Below are positions 24,977-33,806 of a stretch of 64,000 nt of DNA, piece after piece. Position 1 is the stretch's first letter, and each line of letters begins with the position of its first letter. The stretch is from Streptomyces sp. NBC_01723 (lineage in GTDB: Bacteria; Actinomycetota; Actinomycetes; Streptomycetales; Streptomycetaceae), in the NCBI RefSeq assembly GCF_036246005.1, contig NZ_CP109171.1:186001-250000 (forward strand), written 5' to 3'. The notes below the pieces were generated by a model, which saw only the letters and a list, made by a program, of their open reading frames with translations, searched no databases and was not told the origin of the DNA. A program made the translations under genes and the position numbers.

Positions 24977-25639
24977 ATGGCCACACTTCTGCACATCGAT
25001 TCGTCCGTCTTCCCCTCCGGGGCGTCCGCGTCCCGGGCGGTCACGGCCGCCTTCCGCCGGACCTGGGAGGAGCAGCACCCGGGCGGCACGGTGGTCTACC
25101 GCGACCTCGCCGCCGAACCCGTCCCGCACATCACCCAGGACGCCTGGTCGGCCGGTCACGCCGATCCGTCGGAGCGCACGGCCGGCCAGTCCGCCGCCTT
25201 CGCCGCGCGCCTGGAGCTCATCGAGGAACTGGAGCGGGCGGATGCCGTCGTCATCGGCGCTCCCATGTACAACTACACGGTGCCGTCGACCCTGAAGGCA
25301 TGGCTGGACAGCGTGCTCCTGCTCGGCCGCACGGCCGGCGAGGCGCCCTCGGCACAGGGGACTCCGGCCGTGGTGGTCGCGAGCCGCGGCGGCTCCTACG
25401 CTCCCGGGACGCCACGCGAAGGCTTCGAGTTCGTGCGGAACTACCTGGAGGCCGTCCTCGGGCGCACTCTCGGCCTGGACGTCGACTTCATCGTCCCGGA
25501 ACTCACCATGGCTCCGCGCAACCCCGCCATGGCGGAACTGGTCCCCCTCTTCCAGGCCTCAAAGGAGCGTGCGCACAGCGAAGCGATCAGCAAGGCCAAG
25601 GCCCTGGCCGATCGCCACACCGCGGATGCCGACAGGTGA
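24977..25639 (+). CDS. azoR: FMN-dependent NADH-azoreductase
   Basis: 220 residues. The flavodoxin-like fold begins ATLLHIDSSVFPSGASASRAV (FMN-phosphate loop), with IGAPMYNYTVPSTLKAWLD, the hallmark of AzoR, about residues 94-112, and ASRGGSYAPGTP later. It reduces azo bonds and quinones by two-electron steps with NADH. ATG 24977 fits the family start; the frame to 24857 is rejected. It is divergent from the nitroreductase and convergent (18-base gap) with a MarR regulator that likely controls it. Confidence 0.9.
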   Translation: MATLLHIDSSVFPSGASASRAVTAAFRRTWEEQHPGGTVVYRDLAAEPVPHITQDAWSAGHADPSERTAGQSAAFAARLELIEELERADAVVIGAPMYNYTVPSTLKAWLDSVLLLGRTAGEAPSAQGTPAVVVASRGGSYAPGTPREGFEFVRNYLEAVLGRTLGLDVDFIVPELTMAPRNPAMAELVPLFQASKERAHSEAISKAKALADRHTADADR

Positions 25640-25657
25640 GCGTGGCGCGTCCGCGGT

Positions 25658-26164
25658 TCATCCGGAGTGGGCCGGCGGGACCGGCTTCTGGTCGCCGGGG
25701 TGGGCCAGCACGGTCAGCAGGCGTGTGAGCTGCTCCGAGCCGTCGGACCCCAGGTCGGCGACCAGCCGCTCGGCCAACGGCTCGGCCGCGACGTGCGCGG
25801 CGTCGAAGAGCGCCAGCCCCTCGGGGGTGATCTCCACCGACCGTGCCCGGCGGTCCCCGGGCACGGCCTTGCGCACGGCGAGGTTCCGGCGCTCCAGGTC
25901 GTCGACGACCCGCATGATCCCCGCCTTGTCCGTCCCCGTCGCCGCGGCGAGGTCACGTTGCACCGTGGGGCCGCGGTCGACCAGCACGATCAGCACGGCG
26001 AAGTGCCGCAACTCGATGCCGAGCGGGCGCAGCGCCTCCGACATCAGGCCGGCCGCCCTCCAGTGCGCACGCCGCAGAAGCAGGCCGAGCGCGAACGGGG
26101 AGGCGTCACCGGGGCGGTCGTTGGCACGCGTCGCGGCGTCACGGCGGGATGCTTGGGGGGCCAT
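25658..26164 (-). CDS. MarR family transcriptional regulator
   Basis: 168 residues. The winged helix spans about residues 50-115 (AVLIVLVDRGPTVQRDLAAA, GTDKAGIMRVVDDLERRNLA, then VPGDRRARSVEITPEG, the wing). It converges on the azoreductase gene. A perfect palindrome (26198-26215) and a CATTCGTGACC element lie just upstream of its start, the latter also present in the nitroreductase/azoreductase gap. That supports autoregulation and control of the redox pair, perhaps in response to quinones or other electrophiles. Confidence 0.87.
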   Translation of the reverse strand: MAPQASRRDAATRANDRPGDASPFALGLLLRRAHWRAAGLMSEALRPLGIELRHFAVLIVLVDRGPTVQRDLAAATGTDKAGIMRVVDDLERRNLAVRKAVPGDRRARSVEITPEGLALFDAAHVAAEPLAERLVADLGSDGSEQLTRLLTVLAHPGDQKPVPPAHSG

Positions 26165-26511
26165 GGGGGCATCGTACAGCTACTGAACCATTCGTGACCG
26201 TTTCACATGAAACGGATGCGGATCGGGCACCGTCGAGGACCGTGACACTCCCCCGCAGGACGTGGCTCAGCGTCCACAGAACCGGGGTCCGGCCACGCCG
26301 CGAGGCGCCCGGCGTCCCCCAGGAACGCGGCCGGTCCGAGGGCGTCGATGTCGACTTTTACGAGATCCAGGCGTCCGGCGAATGATCCGCGCAAGGGCGC
26401 TGAGCTTCACGAACACCGGGCCCGGGCGGTGACCGTGCGTTCGTGGGGCCCGGGGCGCATCCTGGGAGGTGAGCCCTGACGGTTCCGGGTTCCCGAACCA
26501 AGGAGCGGGTC
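26165..26511. other. 347-base intergenic stretch
   Basis: It holds the MarR operator at its left end and the ribosome site of the SRPBCC gene at its right end. Short frames between are unsupported: no recognised domain and no ribosome site. Confidence 0.45.
26189..26215. promoter_or_regulatory. Palindromic operator upstream of MarR gene
   Basis: CCGTTTCA-CA-TGAAACGG (26198-26215) has perfect 8-base arms 33 bases upstream of the MarR start. It is joined on its left by CATTCGTGACC (26189-26199), matched at 10 of 11 bases in the nitroreductase/azoreductase promoter gap. Confidence 0.55.
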
Positions 26512-26934
26512 ATGCCATCCCTGCACTTCCACATGGACTCGTCGATGTCCCCTGCCGAGGTGATGGGGGTGCTGACCAACTTCACCCCCTCGCGCGTGGA
26601 GCAGTGGCCGTCGATCGACGCCGCGCACTACCAGGTCCACGACAGGGGCGACACCTGGGCCGAGGTCACCGAGGGGAATGACAAGTCCTGGGAGAACGCG
26701 CGCTACGAGTGGGATCCGTCGCACAACCGGGTCACGGTCACCACGCACGACTCGACGCCCTTCGGGCCGGGCGGGTGGGACTTCCGGCTGACGCCGACGG
26801 ATGACGGCACCCGCATCGACGTCAGCCTGGAACGGCATCCCAGCTCGCTCAAGGCGAAGCTGCTCTCGCCGGTCATTCCCTTCGCCGGGCCGATGTTCCG
26901 CAAGTCCTTCAGGGAGCCCCTGAAGTCGACTTAG
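26512..26934 (+). CDS. SRPBCC-fold protein
   Basis: 140 residues with the layout of START/Bet v1-like (SRPBCC) ligand-binding proteins: MSPAEVMGVLTNFTPSRVEQWPSI at the first helix and strand, WENARYEWDPSHNRVTVTTHDS in the sheet, and a C-terminal helix. AAGGAGCGGGTC precedes the ATG. It converges on a second SRPBCC gene. These proteins bind lipids or aromatic compounds or act as cyclase-like enzymes; nothing here identifies a ligand. Confidence 0.8.
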   Translation: MPSLHFHMDSSMSPAEVMGVLTNFTPSRVEQWPSIDAAHYQVHDRGDTWAEVTEGNDKSWENARYEWDPSHNRVTVTTHDSTPFGPGGWDFRLTPTDDGTRIDVSLERHPSSLKAKLLSPVIPFAGPMFRKSFREPLKST

Positions 26935-26980
26935 CCCCTGGTGCCGCCGGGCACCCGCGGGGGGCGGCCCGCCGCCGGGG

Positions 26981-27394
26981 TCAGTGCTCGGCGGACTCGA
27001 CCGCGTCCCTGATGCCTTGCAGGGCTTCCTGGAGCCCTTCGTTGATGTGTCCGCCCTCGGCCCGCTGCGTGTGCAGCTCGACCTTGAGGCGGGAGGAGGC
27101 TTCGCTGGGGCCTTCGCTGATGTGGAGGCGGCCGTGGTAGTCGTGCGGCCCGGGTGCGCCCCACTCCAGGATCTTCCCGTCCTCCAGGACGTGGATCCAG
27201 GCCTCGCTGGTCACGTCCTTCTCAGGGGCGTCCGGAGGGTCGATGTGGGCGGTGACGGTGACCCGGTCGCCGTCGTGGGGATGCGCGGCCGTCAGGCGCG
27301 GCATGTAGGCGGGCAGGTTCTCCACGTCGGAGAGGTAGGCGAAGAGCCTGCCGGGAGGGACGTTCACCGTGATCGCGTTGTCGTAGTCACCCAT
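26981..27394 (-). CDS. SRPBCC family protein
   Basis: 137 residues: AITVNVPPGRLFAYLSDVENLPAYMPRLTAAH is a typical SRPBCC N-terminus, followed by antiparallel strands (RVTVTAHIDPPD, KILEWGAPGPHDYHGRLHI) and a final amphipathic helix (HINEGLQEALQGIRDAVESAEH). It faces the SRPBCC gene at 26512; the two are only distantly alike. Its function is unknown beyond probable ligand binding in the cytoplasm. Confidence 0.82.
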   Translation of the reverse strand: MGDYDNAITVNVPPGRLFAYLSDVENLPAYMPRLTAAHPHDGDRVTVTAHIDPPDAPEKDVTSEAWIHVLEDGKILEWGAPGPHDYHGRLHISEGPSEASSRLKVELHTQRAEGGHINEGLQEALQGIRDAVESAEH

Positions 27395-27524
27395 GGCGTG
27401 CCCAGTGCCCCGGCTCCCGGGAGGGCAAAACCGGCGCGGGGACGCCTCACCCGACAGGACGCGCTCGGGCGGCCGGGACGCGCGGACTGTGCATCGCGGT
27501 CCCGCCCGGAACGGTGCGGCGAGG

Positions 27525-28451
27525 TCACCGCCGTCGCAGCCAGTCGGTCAGCCTGGTGAAGTACTCCGGTGGAGCCTCGGCGGCGTCCGGCAGCCGCAGG
27601 CGGTGGTCCGCTCCCGGGAAGACCTCGACCGTCAGCGTGGCGTGGCGGGGGCGTGACGCGTGGGCCACGGAACCCAGCGCGCGAAGGGTGTCGGCGACCG
27701 GGATCAGAGGGTCCGCGCCTCCGAAGAGCGCGAGGTGGGGGCAGCGCAGGCCGCGGAGGTCGCCGGTCGGATCGTGGTCCTGCTTGCGTTTGAGGAAGCT
27801 CCACAAGCTTTCGTCGACATCGCCCCAGTAGAACTCCAGCCCCGGTGGCCGGCCCGCCTGGTCCACGAGTCGCAGGGCCGTCGCGAAGTCCGCGTCGCGC
27901 CGGCCCGCTTCGATGAGACGGTCGTAGAGGGCCAGAGTGCGGTCGACGTCGTTCGGGGAGTGGGCGTGGGTCACACGGAGGTGCTGGGCCAGGGCGTGGC
28001 GCTCCTGCACGGCCGGGGTCGTTCCGGGGCAGCTGTTGGTGACCACCCAGGGGAGGTCGTCCCGGGCGGTGGCTGCGCGGAGGACCACCCAGCCGCCCTC
28101 GCTGTGGCCGAAGAAGCCCGCCGTCTCGGCGGGCACCCCGGGTCGGGAGCGGAGGAAGTCGAGCGCGGCTGTGGCGTCGGCCGCCAGGTCGGTCAGGGTG
28201 GCGGCGCGCCAGTCGCCGGACGATCCGCCGACGCCCCGCTTGTCGTAGGAGAGCACGGCGATGCCGGCGTCCAGCAGGTGCCGGCGCAGGGGCGGGAAGA
28301 ACGTGCCGTTGTGCCGGTCGGTCGGCCCGGACCCGCCGACCAGCACCACACCCGCGCGGGCCGCCGCCCCTCGCCGGGGTACCGACAGGGAACCGGCCAG
28401 CCGCACCGGTCCGTTGGGAAACTCGACGTCCCGCGCCTCCACGCCTTCCAT
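27525..28451 (-). CDS. Alpha/beta hydrolase (acyl-esterase type)
   Basis: 308 residues. It has the oxyanion region VVLVGGSGPTDRHNG, the DKRGVGGSSGDWR strand, nucleophile elbow GHSEGGW (Ser near residue 117), a late acid region (LALFGGADPLIPV) and catalytic His in FPGADHRLRLPD. This is a cytoplasmic serine hydrolase of the dienelactone/acyl-esterase-like group. The ATG at 28451 matches the usual N-terminus. The same frame stays open upstream to 28757, but that part encodes a fragment of a different family (DUF393) and is treated as a separate remnant. The natural ester is unknown. Confidence 0.83.
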   Translation of the reverse strand: MEGVEARDVEFPNGPVRLAGSLSVPRRGAAARAGVVLVGGSGPTDRHNGTFFPPLRRHLLDAGIAVLSYDKRGVGGSSGDWRAATLTDLAADATAALDFLRSRPGVPAETAGFFGHSEGGWVVLRAATARDDLPWVVTNSCPGTTPAVQERHALAQHLRVTHAHSPNDVDRTLALYDRLIEAGRRDADFATALRLVDQAGRPPGLEFYWGDVDESLWSFLKRKQDHDPTGDLRGLRCPHLALFGGADPLIPVADTLRALGSVAHASRPRHATLTVEVFPGADHRLRLPDAAEAPPEYFTRLTDWLRRR

Positions 28452-28496
28452 CGGACCAGTCTCCACGACCGGCGCGCCTGTCGGGCTACGCGCGCT

Positions 28497-28757
28497 CCGA
28501 GGTTCCGGCACCGCGCACGCCCCGCTCCTCCCCGGCAGGCGTGAGCGGTTGTCGGCCACCAGGCGGTACAGGACGTGGGCCGCGCTCCGCGCCACCGGCA
28601 CCAGCAGGGCCGCCCCGAGCGGGCTCCACGCGCCGGCCGCGCTCAGCAGCAGCTTCCCGACCGCGTCGGGGCCGGCGTCGACCGTGCCGACCGCCCGTAG
28701 CCGCCGGAACTGGACGGCTACGGGCACCGGGCCGCGGCGACGGGCCCGCATGGTCAC
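28497..28757 (-). pseudogene. C-terminal remnant of a DUF393/DCC thiol-oxidoreductase-like gene
   Basis: The frame directly upstream of, and in phase with, the hydrolase reads TVDAGPDAVGKLLLSAAGAW, SPLGAALLVPVARSAAHVLY and RLVADNRSRLPG, with GACAVPEP following. I recognise this as the C-terminal half of DCC1-like (DUF393) proteins, including the VADNRxRLPG motif. The N-terminal half with the DxxCxxC motif is absent. It may be a decayed gene fused in frame to the hydrolase, or translated as an N-terminal extension if the ATG at 28757 is used. Confidence 0.55.
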
Positions 28758-28834
28758 TTCCGGCGGGGTGCCAGTGCTGCGTCACCGTGTGGAAGCCCCG
28801 CCGGCGTCGTGCGACCAGGTCGTTCCGCCGGGTT

Positions 28835-31624
28835 CTAGCCGAACGGGATCGTCAGTGTCGAATCGGCCGTCCCGGTGCGCAGCTTCGCCGGGGCGTTGCC
28901 GATCGCCGACCAGACCTCCAGGCGGACCGTGCCGCCCGTCAGGTTCCCCAGCGTGCCCGTGGCCGACTTGAGGCCGCTGCTCTCGCTGTAGGTCTCCCAT
29001 CCGGTCACAGGATCAGTCGCGAAGTACCGGTAGGTCTCCGTCCGTTCGAAGGAGCCGTCGCCCGTGAGGTCGTAGCTGATCCTCGCCTGCTGGCCGAGAC
29101 CGACCGCGTTCCCCGCGTCCAGCTGGATACGGAAGGCCGTGGACGCGCCGGCCGCGTAGGTGCCGTTGACCTCCTTCGCCTCGTAGACCAGCGGCTGGTA
29201 CGGCGTGCCGTCGTGGTTCGCGCCGCCCGCCGACGGGAGGGTGTCGCTGCCGGCTGCCGTCCCGGTCGCCGTGGTCAGTGCGCCCCCTGTACGGAGCTGG
29301 AAGACGTTGCCCGTGGGCGGATCCGGATCCGGGTCGCCGCCGCCCGTTCCGGTGCCCGTCGCCGTGGAGCGGGCCGGGACCGTGAGGGTCGCGCCGTCGG
29401 AGAACGTGACCGTGCGAGGGGACGAACCGAAGTTGTGCGCCGCGTAGGTGCGCGCGGTCCCCTTGCTGAAGACGGCCGATGTCGGGATGTCGCCCGTCAC
29501 CGTGGTGTCCGGGGCGCCGAGCGTGTCCAGGGTGCCGATCCAGTGATAGGTGTGCGCCTTGGACTCACCCTGCTCGGGGGTGTAACCGGCCTGGCCCGCG
29601 TCCCACTTGGCCTTGGCGGCGGCGGGGTCGGCGAGCGATTCGAATTCCCAGAGGATGTCACGCCACTCGACGGCTGGGCCGCCGTTCTCCCGCACCAGTT
29701 CGGCGAGGTTGCGCCGGATCGCGGCCTTGTGTCCGGACAGGTGCAGTGAACCCCCGGTGACGGGAAGGACGTTGATGCCGTGGATCTCCTCGGGGTTCGC
29801 CGTCCACCACGTCGCGTACGCCGCTCCGCTCCCCCACACCATCCCGGCGGTGTCATGACCGAAGCCGGAGGGAAACACCTGTTCGTCGGCGTCGAACCAG
29901 TACTGCGCGATCGCCTCCGACTCGGTGGTGAGCAAATAGGCGCCCAGGTCTCGGAGTTCGTTGTTGTCGGTGGCAGATCCCCAGAGCACCAGGGCCGCGC
30001 TGAGGTTCGTGGACTCGGACGACGATTCCTGGTTGTTGCCCGCGGCGAAGCCCTGGTGGCCCGAGGCCCAGCTGTGGCCCGCGTAGACGTCGAATCCGCG
30101 GAGGAAGGGGAAGGCAGTGTCGTCGCGGGCGGGGTTGGCCGCGTCCTTGATGAGGGTCTTCACCATGCCGCCCCACGCCGAGTCGGCTGCCCAGGCCCGG
30201 TCGTACTGGGCGATGATCGCGGCCGCGTAGACGTAGTAGCTGTAGTGGAAGTGGTGGTCGTTGAGTTCCGTGTCGCTGCCGTACGACGCGGGATAGCCGG
30301 TCAGGGTCTTCCAGTCCCTGTCGTAGGAGAACTCGCTCGCGCCACCGGCAGTGAACCACTCCTGAAGCCGGCCCTTGAGCAGGCCCAGGAGCTTGTCACG
30401 GGTGGCGGTCTCCCCGATCTGGTCGGCTACGGGGACCAGCTGGGCCAGTCTGCCGAGCGCCTTCCCCGTCCAGTACGTGTCGGTCGCCCCGGAGAAGGGG
30501 TCGGCCGCGTTGGCCACTTCGTCGAGGTGGGTCTTCAGACGCGCCCGGTCGACGCCCGATGACTTCGGGAGTGCGGGCAGGACGGGCGACGACTTCTGAG
30601 TGGTCGTGAACGTCTTCCCCTCGCGCACCTTCATCGTGCCGCGCGACGACACGTACGTGTGGGAGGTCAGCGGATCCGTCGTGTGCAGCCACTGATGGCG
30701 GTAGAGCGCCTGGATGGTCCCGGTCTCGCTGCCCTCCTGCGCCTGGGTAGTGAGGGTGTAGCCGGCCCTGACCGAGCCCGCCGCGTAGGACCAGCTCGCC
30801 TTGGAGCCGGTGACGAAGCTGTACGCGTACTTCTTGTAGGTGGACAGCGCGTCGGTCGACGGAAGGACGGCGAGCGAGAAATAGTCCTTGGCGCCCAGCG
30901 CCGCGGTGACCGTGGAGCCGGAGAGGTTCCAGTCGCTGCCGCTGGGGGCGAAGAGCGCGTAGTGGTGGCCGCCGACGGTGATTCCGAGGACGTTGCCCTG
31001 GTCGGCGAAGACCGTGGGCGTGGAGGCGGTGGCGATCTGGGCGTTGCCGCCGGTCCCCTTGGCGTACACGAAGGGAAGACCGTGGCCGATGGTGGTGCGC
31101 AGGGTGCGGGTGCCGTCGGACCAGTAGGGCGTGACGGTCCAGTCGGACCAGGCGTCGGCCTTCGTGTCCGGGGAGTTCAGGCCGGTCAGGCCGAGGGTCA
31201 GGTCGCGCTTGTGCGCATACTCGTACTGGCGGCCCTCGCCGACGACCGCAGGGGTGGTGGGGTAGCCGATCTCCAGCCCGGCGGCGGTTGCCTGGTAGGT
31301 GAGCGGGTGCCCGTACATCGGGGTGGAGTAGGGATTGTCGCCGTACCTCTGGAAGGCGAGGGACGACCACCAGTCGTTGGTCGGGACCGGTTTGCCCTTG
31401 GCGCCCGGAGTGACCTTGGGGGTCACCGGAGCACCGGTGTTGGTGGTTGGCCCGGAGGTTCCGGCGGGACGGGTGTCGGAGTAGCTGCCGGAGCCCACCG
31501 GCACGTCGGCCGCGGCCGCGGGAGTCGCGGCGGGGCCGAGACCCACGGCGGCCAACGCGGTGACCAGTACCAGAGCGGCGGCGGGTCTGCTTCGAGAGGC
31601 GGATCGCGAGCGGGAGACTGGCAT
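28835..31624 (-). CDS. Secreted GH81 endo-beta-1,3-glucanase
   Basis: About 929 residues. A Sec signal peptide with a twin-Arg-free basic start and AAALVLVTALAAVGLGPAAT is followed by the GH81 domain (about residues 60-740). Family features include PVPTNDWWSSLAFQ, PMYGHPLTYQA and the catalytic segment GHQGFAAGNNQESSSESTNL, whose glutamates are the GH81 acid/base residues. A Gly/Asp/Pro linker (GTGGGDPDPDPPTG) leads to a C-terminal beta-sandwich, probably carbohydrate binding. It should cut laminarin or fungal cell-wall beta-1,3-glucan outside the cell. ATG 31624 follows TTGAGG. A LacI-type palindrome lies 37 bases upstream of the start. Confidence 0.92.
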   Translation of the reverse strand: MPVSRSRSASRSRPAAALVLVTALAAVGLGPAATPAAAADVPVGSGSYSDTRPAGTSGPTTNTGAPVTPKVTPGAKGKPVPTNDWWSSLAFQRYGDNPYSTPMYGHPLTYQATAAGLEIGYPTTPAVVGEGRQYEYAHKRDLTLGLTGLNSPDTKADAWSDWTVTPYWSDGTRTLRTTIGHGLPFVYAKGTGGNAQIATASTPTVFADQGNVLGITVGGHHYALFAPSGSDWNLSGSTVTAALGAKDYFSLAVLPSTDALSTYKKYAYSFVTGSKASWSYAAGSVRAGYTLTTQAQEGSETGTIQALYRHQWLHTTDPLTSHTYVSSRGTMKVREGKTFTTTQKSSPVLPALPKSSGVDRARLKTHLDEVANAADPFSGATDTYWTGKALGRLAQLVPVADQIGETATRDKLLGLLKGRLQEWFTAGGASEFSYDRDWKTLTGYPASYGSDTELNDHHFHYSYYVYAAAIIAQYDRAWAADSAWGGMVKTLIKDAANPARDDTAFPFLRGFDVYAGHSWASGHQGFAAGNNQESSSESTNLSAALVLWGSATDNNELRDLGAYLLTTESEAIAQYWFDADEQVFPSGFGHDTAGMVWGSGAAYATWWTANPEEIHGINVLPVTGGSLHLSGHKAAIRRNLAELVRENGGPAVEWRDILWEFESLADPAAAKAKWDAGQAGYTPEQGESKAHTYHWIGTLDTLGAPDTTVTGDIPTSAVFSKGTARTYAAHNFGSSPRTVTFSDGATLTVPARSTATGTGTGGGDPDPDPPTGNVFQLRTGGALTTATGTAAGSDTLPSAGGANHDGTPYQPLVYEAKEVNGTYAAGASTAFRIQLDAGNAVGLGQQARISYDLTGDGSFERTETYRYFATDPVTGWETYSESSGLKSATGTLGNLTGGTVRLEVWSAIGNAPAKLRTGTADSTLTIPFG

Positions 31625-31660
31625 GGAGGAAACCTCAAAGTCTTGACGTAAGCGACGTCT

Positions 31661-31674
31661 TGAGAGCGCTCTCA
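31661..31674. promoter_or_regulatory. LacI-family operator before GH81 gene
   Basis: TGAGAGCGCTCTCA is a perfect 14-base palindrome with the GAGCGCTC core used by actinobacterial LacI-type sugar regulators such as CebR. It lies 37-50 bases upstream of the glucanase ATG, suggesting repression relieved by glucan oligosaccharides. No LacI regulator is in the window. Confidence 0.7.
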
Positions 31675-31855
31675 CACCCAGGAAAGTAAAACTCTCACAA
31701 ACAAGCGTCAATAGTTGTTGCGTGAGGGGAGTGAGAGCGAGAAGCCCGTCGTCGCTGTCTGTCTACCGTGTTCCCCCGGGTGTGGCGCAGTTGGACTCTG
31801 AATGCGTCCGGATCTGAGTCCAGCTCCATCGTTCACCTGTCCCGGGACCGTGCCC

Positions 31856-32395
31856 TCACCCGGACGTCGTCGCGGTCAGGTGGTCGCCGGGGATGCCCGA
31901 CTTCTCGGGCCGGTAGTAGTCCCGGATGCCTTCCGCCCAGGTGGCCACCCGGATGCGGTCGCTCTCGTCCGGCCCGAAGGCGCCGAACAGGGCCTCGATG
32001 TTGCGCCGCTCGAAACCGATCGCGAGCATCAGCGCGACGAACTCGGGGCGAGCGACGAAGCCGTCGCCTTCCGGGTCCCCCATCGCCGCGAGCGCCTCGG
32101 CGAACTCGTCGACGGCGGCGTCGAAGCGCTGCGGGTTGAGGACGATGGAGGCGAATTCCTCGGGGCTGATCCTTCCGTCGCCGTTGGCGTCCAGCTCGGT
32201 CAGGAGCGTGTCCCCATAGCGGCGGAAGGATGCGGCGAGCCTCTCCTTCACCCCGTCGGCTGCGGCCGGCACCGCAGCCGTGACGCGGTCGCTCATCAGC
32301 TCGAAGTCCGCGGCCTCCAGGCAGCCGTTGCCGTCGGCGTCGAAGAGGGAGAAGACCAACTGGGCTCGGGCCGTCGCCTCGTTGGTGGGCGTCAT
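31856..32395 (-). CDS. EF-hand calcium-binding protein (calerythrin-like)
   Basis: 179 residues with at least three canonical EF-hand loops, DADGNGCLEAADF, DANGDGRISPEEF and DPEGDGFVARPEF, plus a degenerate fourth (FGPDESDRIRVATWAE). This is the four-EF layout of calerythrin-type prokaryotic calcium buffers/sensors. There is no signal peptide or membrane segment, so it is cytoplasmic. An 18-base palindrome lies about 75 bases upstream. Neighbours do not suggest a partner. Confidence 0.92.
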   Translation of the reverse strand: MTPTNEATARAQLVFSLFDADGNGCLEAADFELMSDRVTAAVPAAADGVKERLAASFRRYGDTLLTELDANGDGRISPEEFASIVLNPQRFDAAVDEFAEALAAMGDPEGDGFVARPEFVALMLAIGFERRNIEALFGAFGPDESDRIRVATWAEGIRDYYRPEKSGIPGDHLTATTSG

Positions 32396-32470
32396 GGTGC
32401 ACCTCGAACTTCCGGGTGAGTACTGCGTCGGAGCACGCCGGCTCCATGGCCGGGCGGCTCGTCCACTATC

Positions 32471-32488
32471 GGCCCGTGATCACGGGCC
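32471..32488. promoter_or_regulatory. 18-base palindrome between EF-hand gene and furan operon
   Basis: GGCCCGTGATCACGGGCC is self-complementary over 18 bases. It lies upstream of the EF-hand gene and downstream of the acyl-CoA dehydrogenase gene on the same strand, so it could be an operator for the first or a terminator hairpin for the second. The half TGATCACGGG recurs at 32554-32563. Confidence 0.35.
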
Positions 32489-32612
32489 CGGCGGAAAAGA
32501 CGTTCCGGTGCACACGAACGGGCGATACGAGGTCGTCGACGCGTGAAATGCCTTGATCACGGGAAACGCCCTCGGGGATCGGGCGGCACCGTGCCGGCCT
32601 TCCGCCCCCGGC

Positions 32613-33806
32613 TCAGACGAAGGCACTCTCGCCGGTGATCGCCTTGCCGACGATCAGGGTGTTCATCTCCCTGGTGCCCTCGAACGAGTAGATGGCCTCG
32701 GCGTCCGCGAAGAACCGGGCCACGTCGTAGTCCAGGACGATGCCGTTGCCTCCGAAGATCTCCCGGGCCCAGGCCACCACCTCGCGCATACGAGCGGTCA
32801 CGTGCGCCTTGGCCAGGGACGAGTGCTCGTCCCGGAACGTTCCCGCGTCCTGCAACCGGGCGAGCTGGAGCAGCAGTCCCCAGCTCGACGTGATGTTGGC
32901 CAGGCTCTTCACCAGAAGGTCCTGGACGAGCTGGAACCCCGCCAGTGGCCTGCCGAACTGCTGCCTCTCACCGGCGTAGCGCAGGGCGAGTTCGTATGCG
33001 CCGATCATGACGCCGAGTGCCTGCCAGGCGACGCCGCTGCGGGTGGCACGCAGGATCTCCGCCACGTCGCGGAACGACGACACGTTCTGGAGCCGGTCGG
33101 CCTCCGGCACACGTACGCCGGTGAGGGTGACGTCCGCGTTCTCCACGATGCGCAGCGACGTCTTGCGGTCGATCCGCCTGGCCTCGAAGCCCGGCGTCCC
33201 CCGGCCGACCACGAACCCCTTGACCTGGTCGTCATCCACGTCGCGAGCCCATACCACGACATGGTCGGCGAAGGTGGCGTTGCCGATCCAGCGCTTCTCG
33301 CCGTCGAGCACCCAGCAGTCGCCGTCACGCCGTGCGGTGGTGTGCATGCCGGCCGCTATGTCCGAACCGTCGAGCGGCTCCGTCAGCGCGAACGCCCCGA
33401 CCGTCTCCATGGTCGCCATACCCGGCAGCCATCGGTCGCGCTGCTCCTGGCTGCCGCCGGACTGGATGGCGTACATGGCCAGTCCGTTGTGGACGCCGAA
33501 GAAGGTGGCCACCGAGGCGTCGACACGGCTCATCTCCAGCGCCATCATGCCCGTCAGCAAGTGGGAGGCGGCGGGGCCGGGTTCGCCGTAGCCCTCGTAC
33601 GGCAACCCGACCAGCCCGCTCTCGCGGAAGCGGCCGATCAGTTGCTTCGGGAAGGTCCCTTCGGCCCAGTGCTCGGCCACCAGGGGCGCGACTTCCTCAC
33701 GCATGAACGCCCGTGTCCTCGCGAGGATCTTGCGCTCCTCTTCGGACAGGGCGCCCTCGAAGTCGTAGAAGTCGGCGGGGTTGTGCTGCTTCGCAAGTGA
33801 ACTCAT
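32613..33806 (-). CDS. Acyl-CoA dehydrogenase (glutaryl-CoA dehydrogenase-like)
   Basis: 397 residues with the full flavoenzyme fold: FALTEPLDGSDIAAGMHTTA (FAD/substrate loop), WVLDGEKRWIGNATFADHVV, FGRPLAGFQLVQDLL and the C-terminal YSFEGTREMNTLIVGKAITG, where the EGT Glu occupies the catalytic-base position of glutaryl-CoA dehydrogenase-like enzymes. It is last in a five-gene operon; its ATG overlaps the methyltransferase stop (ATGA, 33803-33806). In that context its substrate is unlikely to be an ordinary fatty acyl-CoA; it may desaturate a pathway acyl-thioester. No acyl-CoA ligase is in the operon. Confidence 0.9.
   Translation of the reverse strand: MSSLAKQHNPADFYDFEGALSEEERKILARTRAFMREEVAPLVAEHWAEGTFPKQLIGRFRESGLVGLPYEGYGEPGPAASHLLTGMMALEMSRVDASVATFFGVHNGLAMYAIQSGGSQEQRDRWLPGMATMETVGAFALTEPLDGSDIAAGMHTTARRDGDCWVLDGEKRWIGNATFADHVVVWARDVDDDQVKGFVVGRGTPGFEARRIDRKTSLRIVENADVTLTGVRVPEADRLQNVSSFRDVAEILRATRSGVAWQALGVMIGAYELALRYAGERQQFGRPLAGFQLVQDLLVKSLANITSSWGLLLQLARLQDAGTFRDEHSSLAKAHVTARMREVVAWAREIFGGNGIVLDYDVARFFADAEAIYSFEGTREMNTLIVGKAITGESAFV

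Noticed and set aside
26203..26394. 63-codon minus-strand frame with LDLVKVDIDALGPAAFL
   Set aside because: Briefly protein-like, but too short, without a ribosome site and with no family I can name; it may be a relic.
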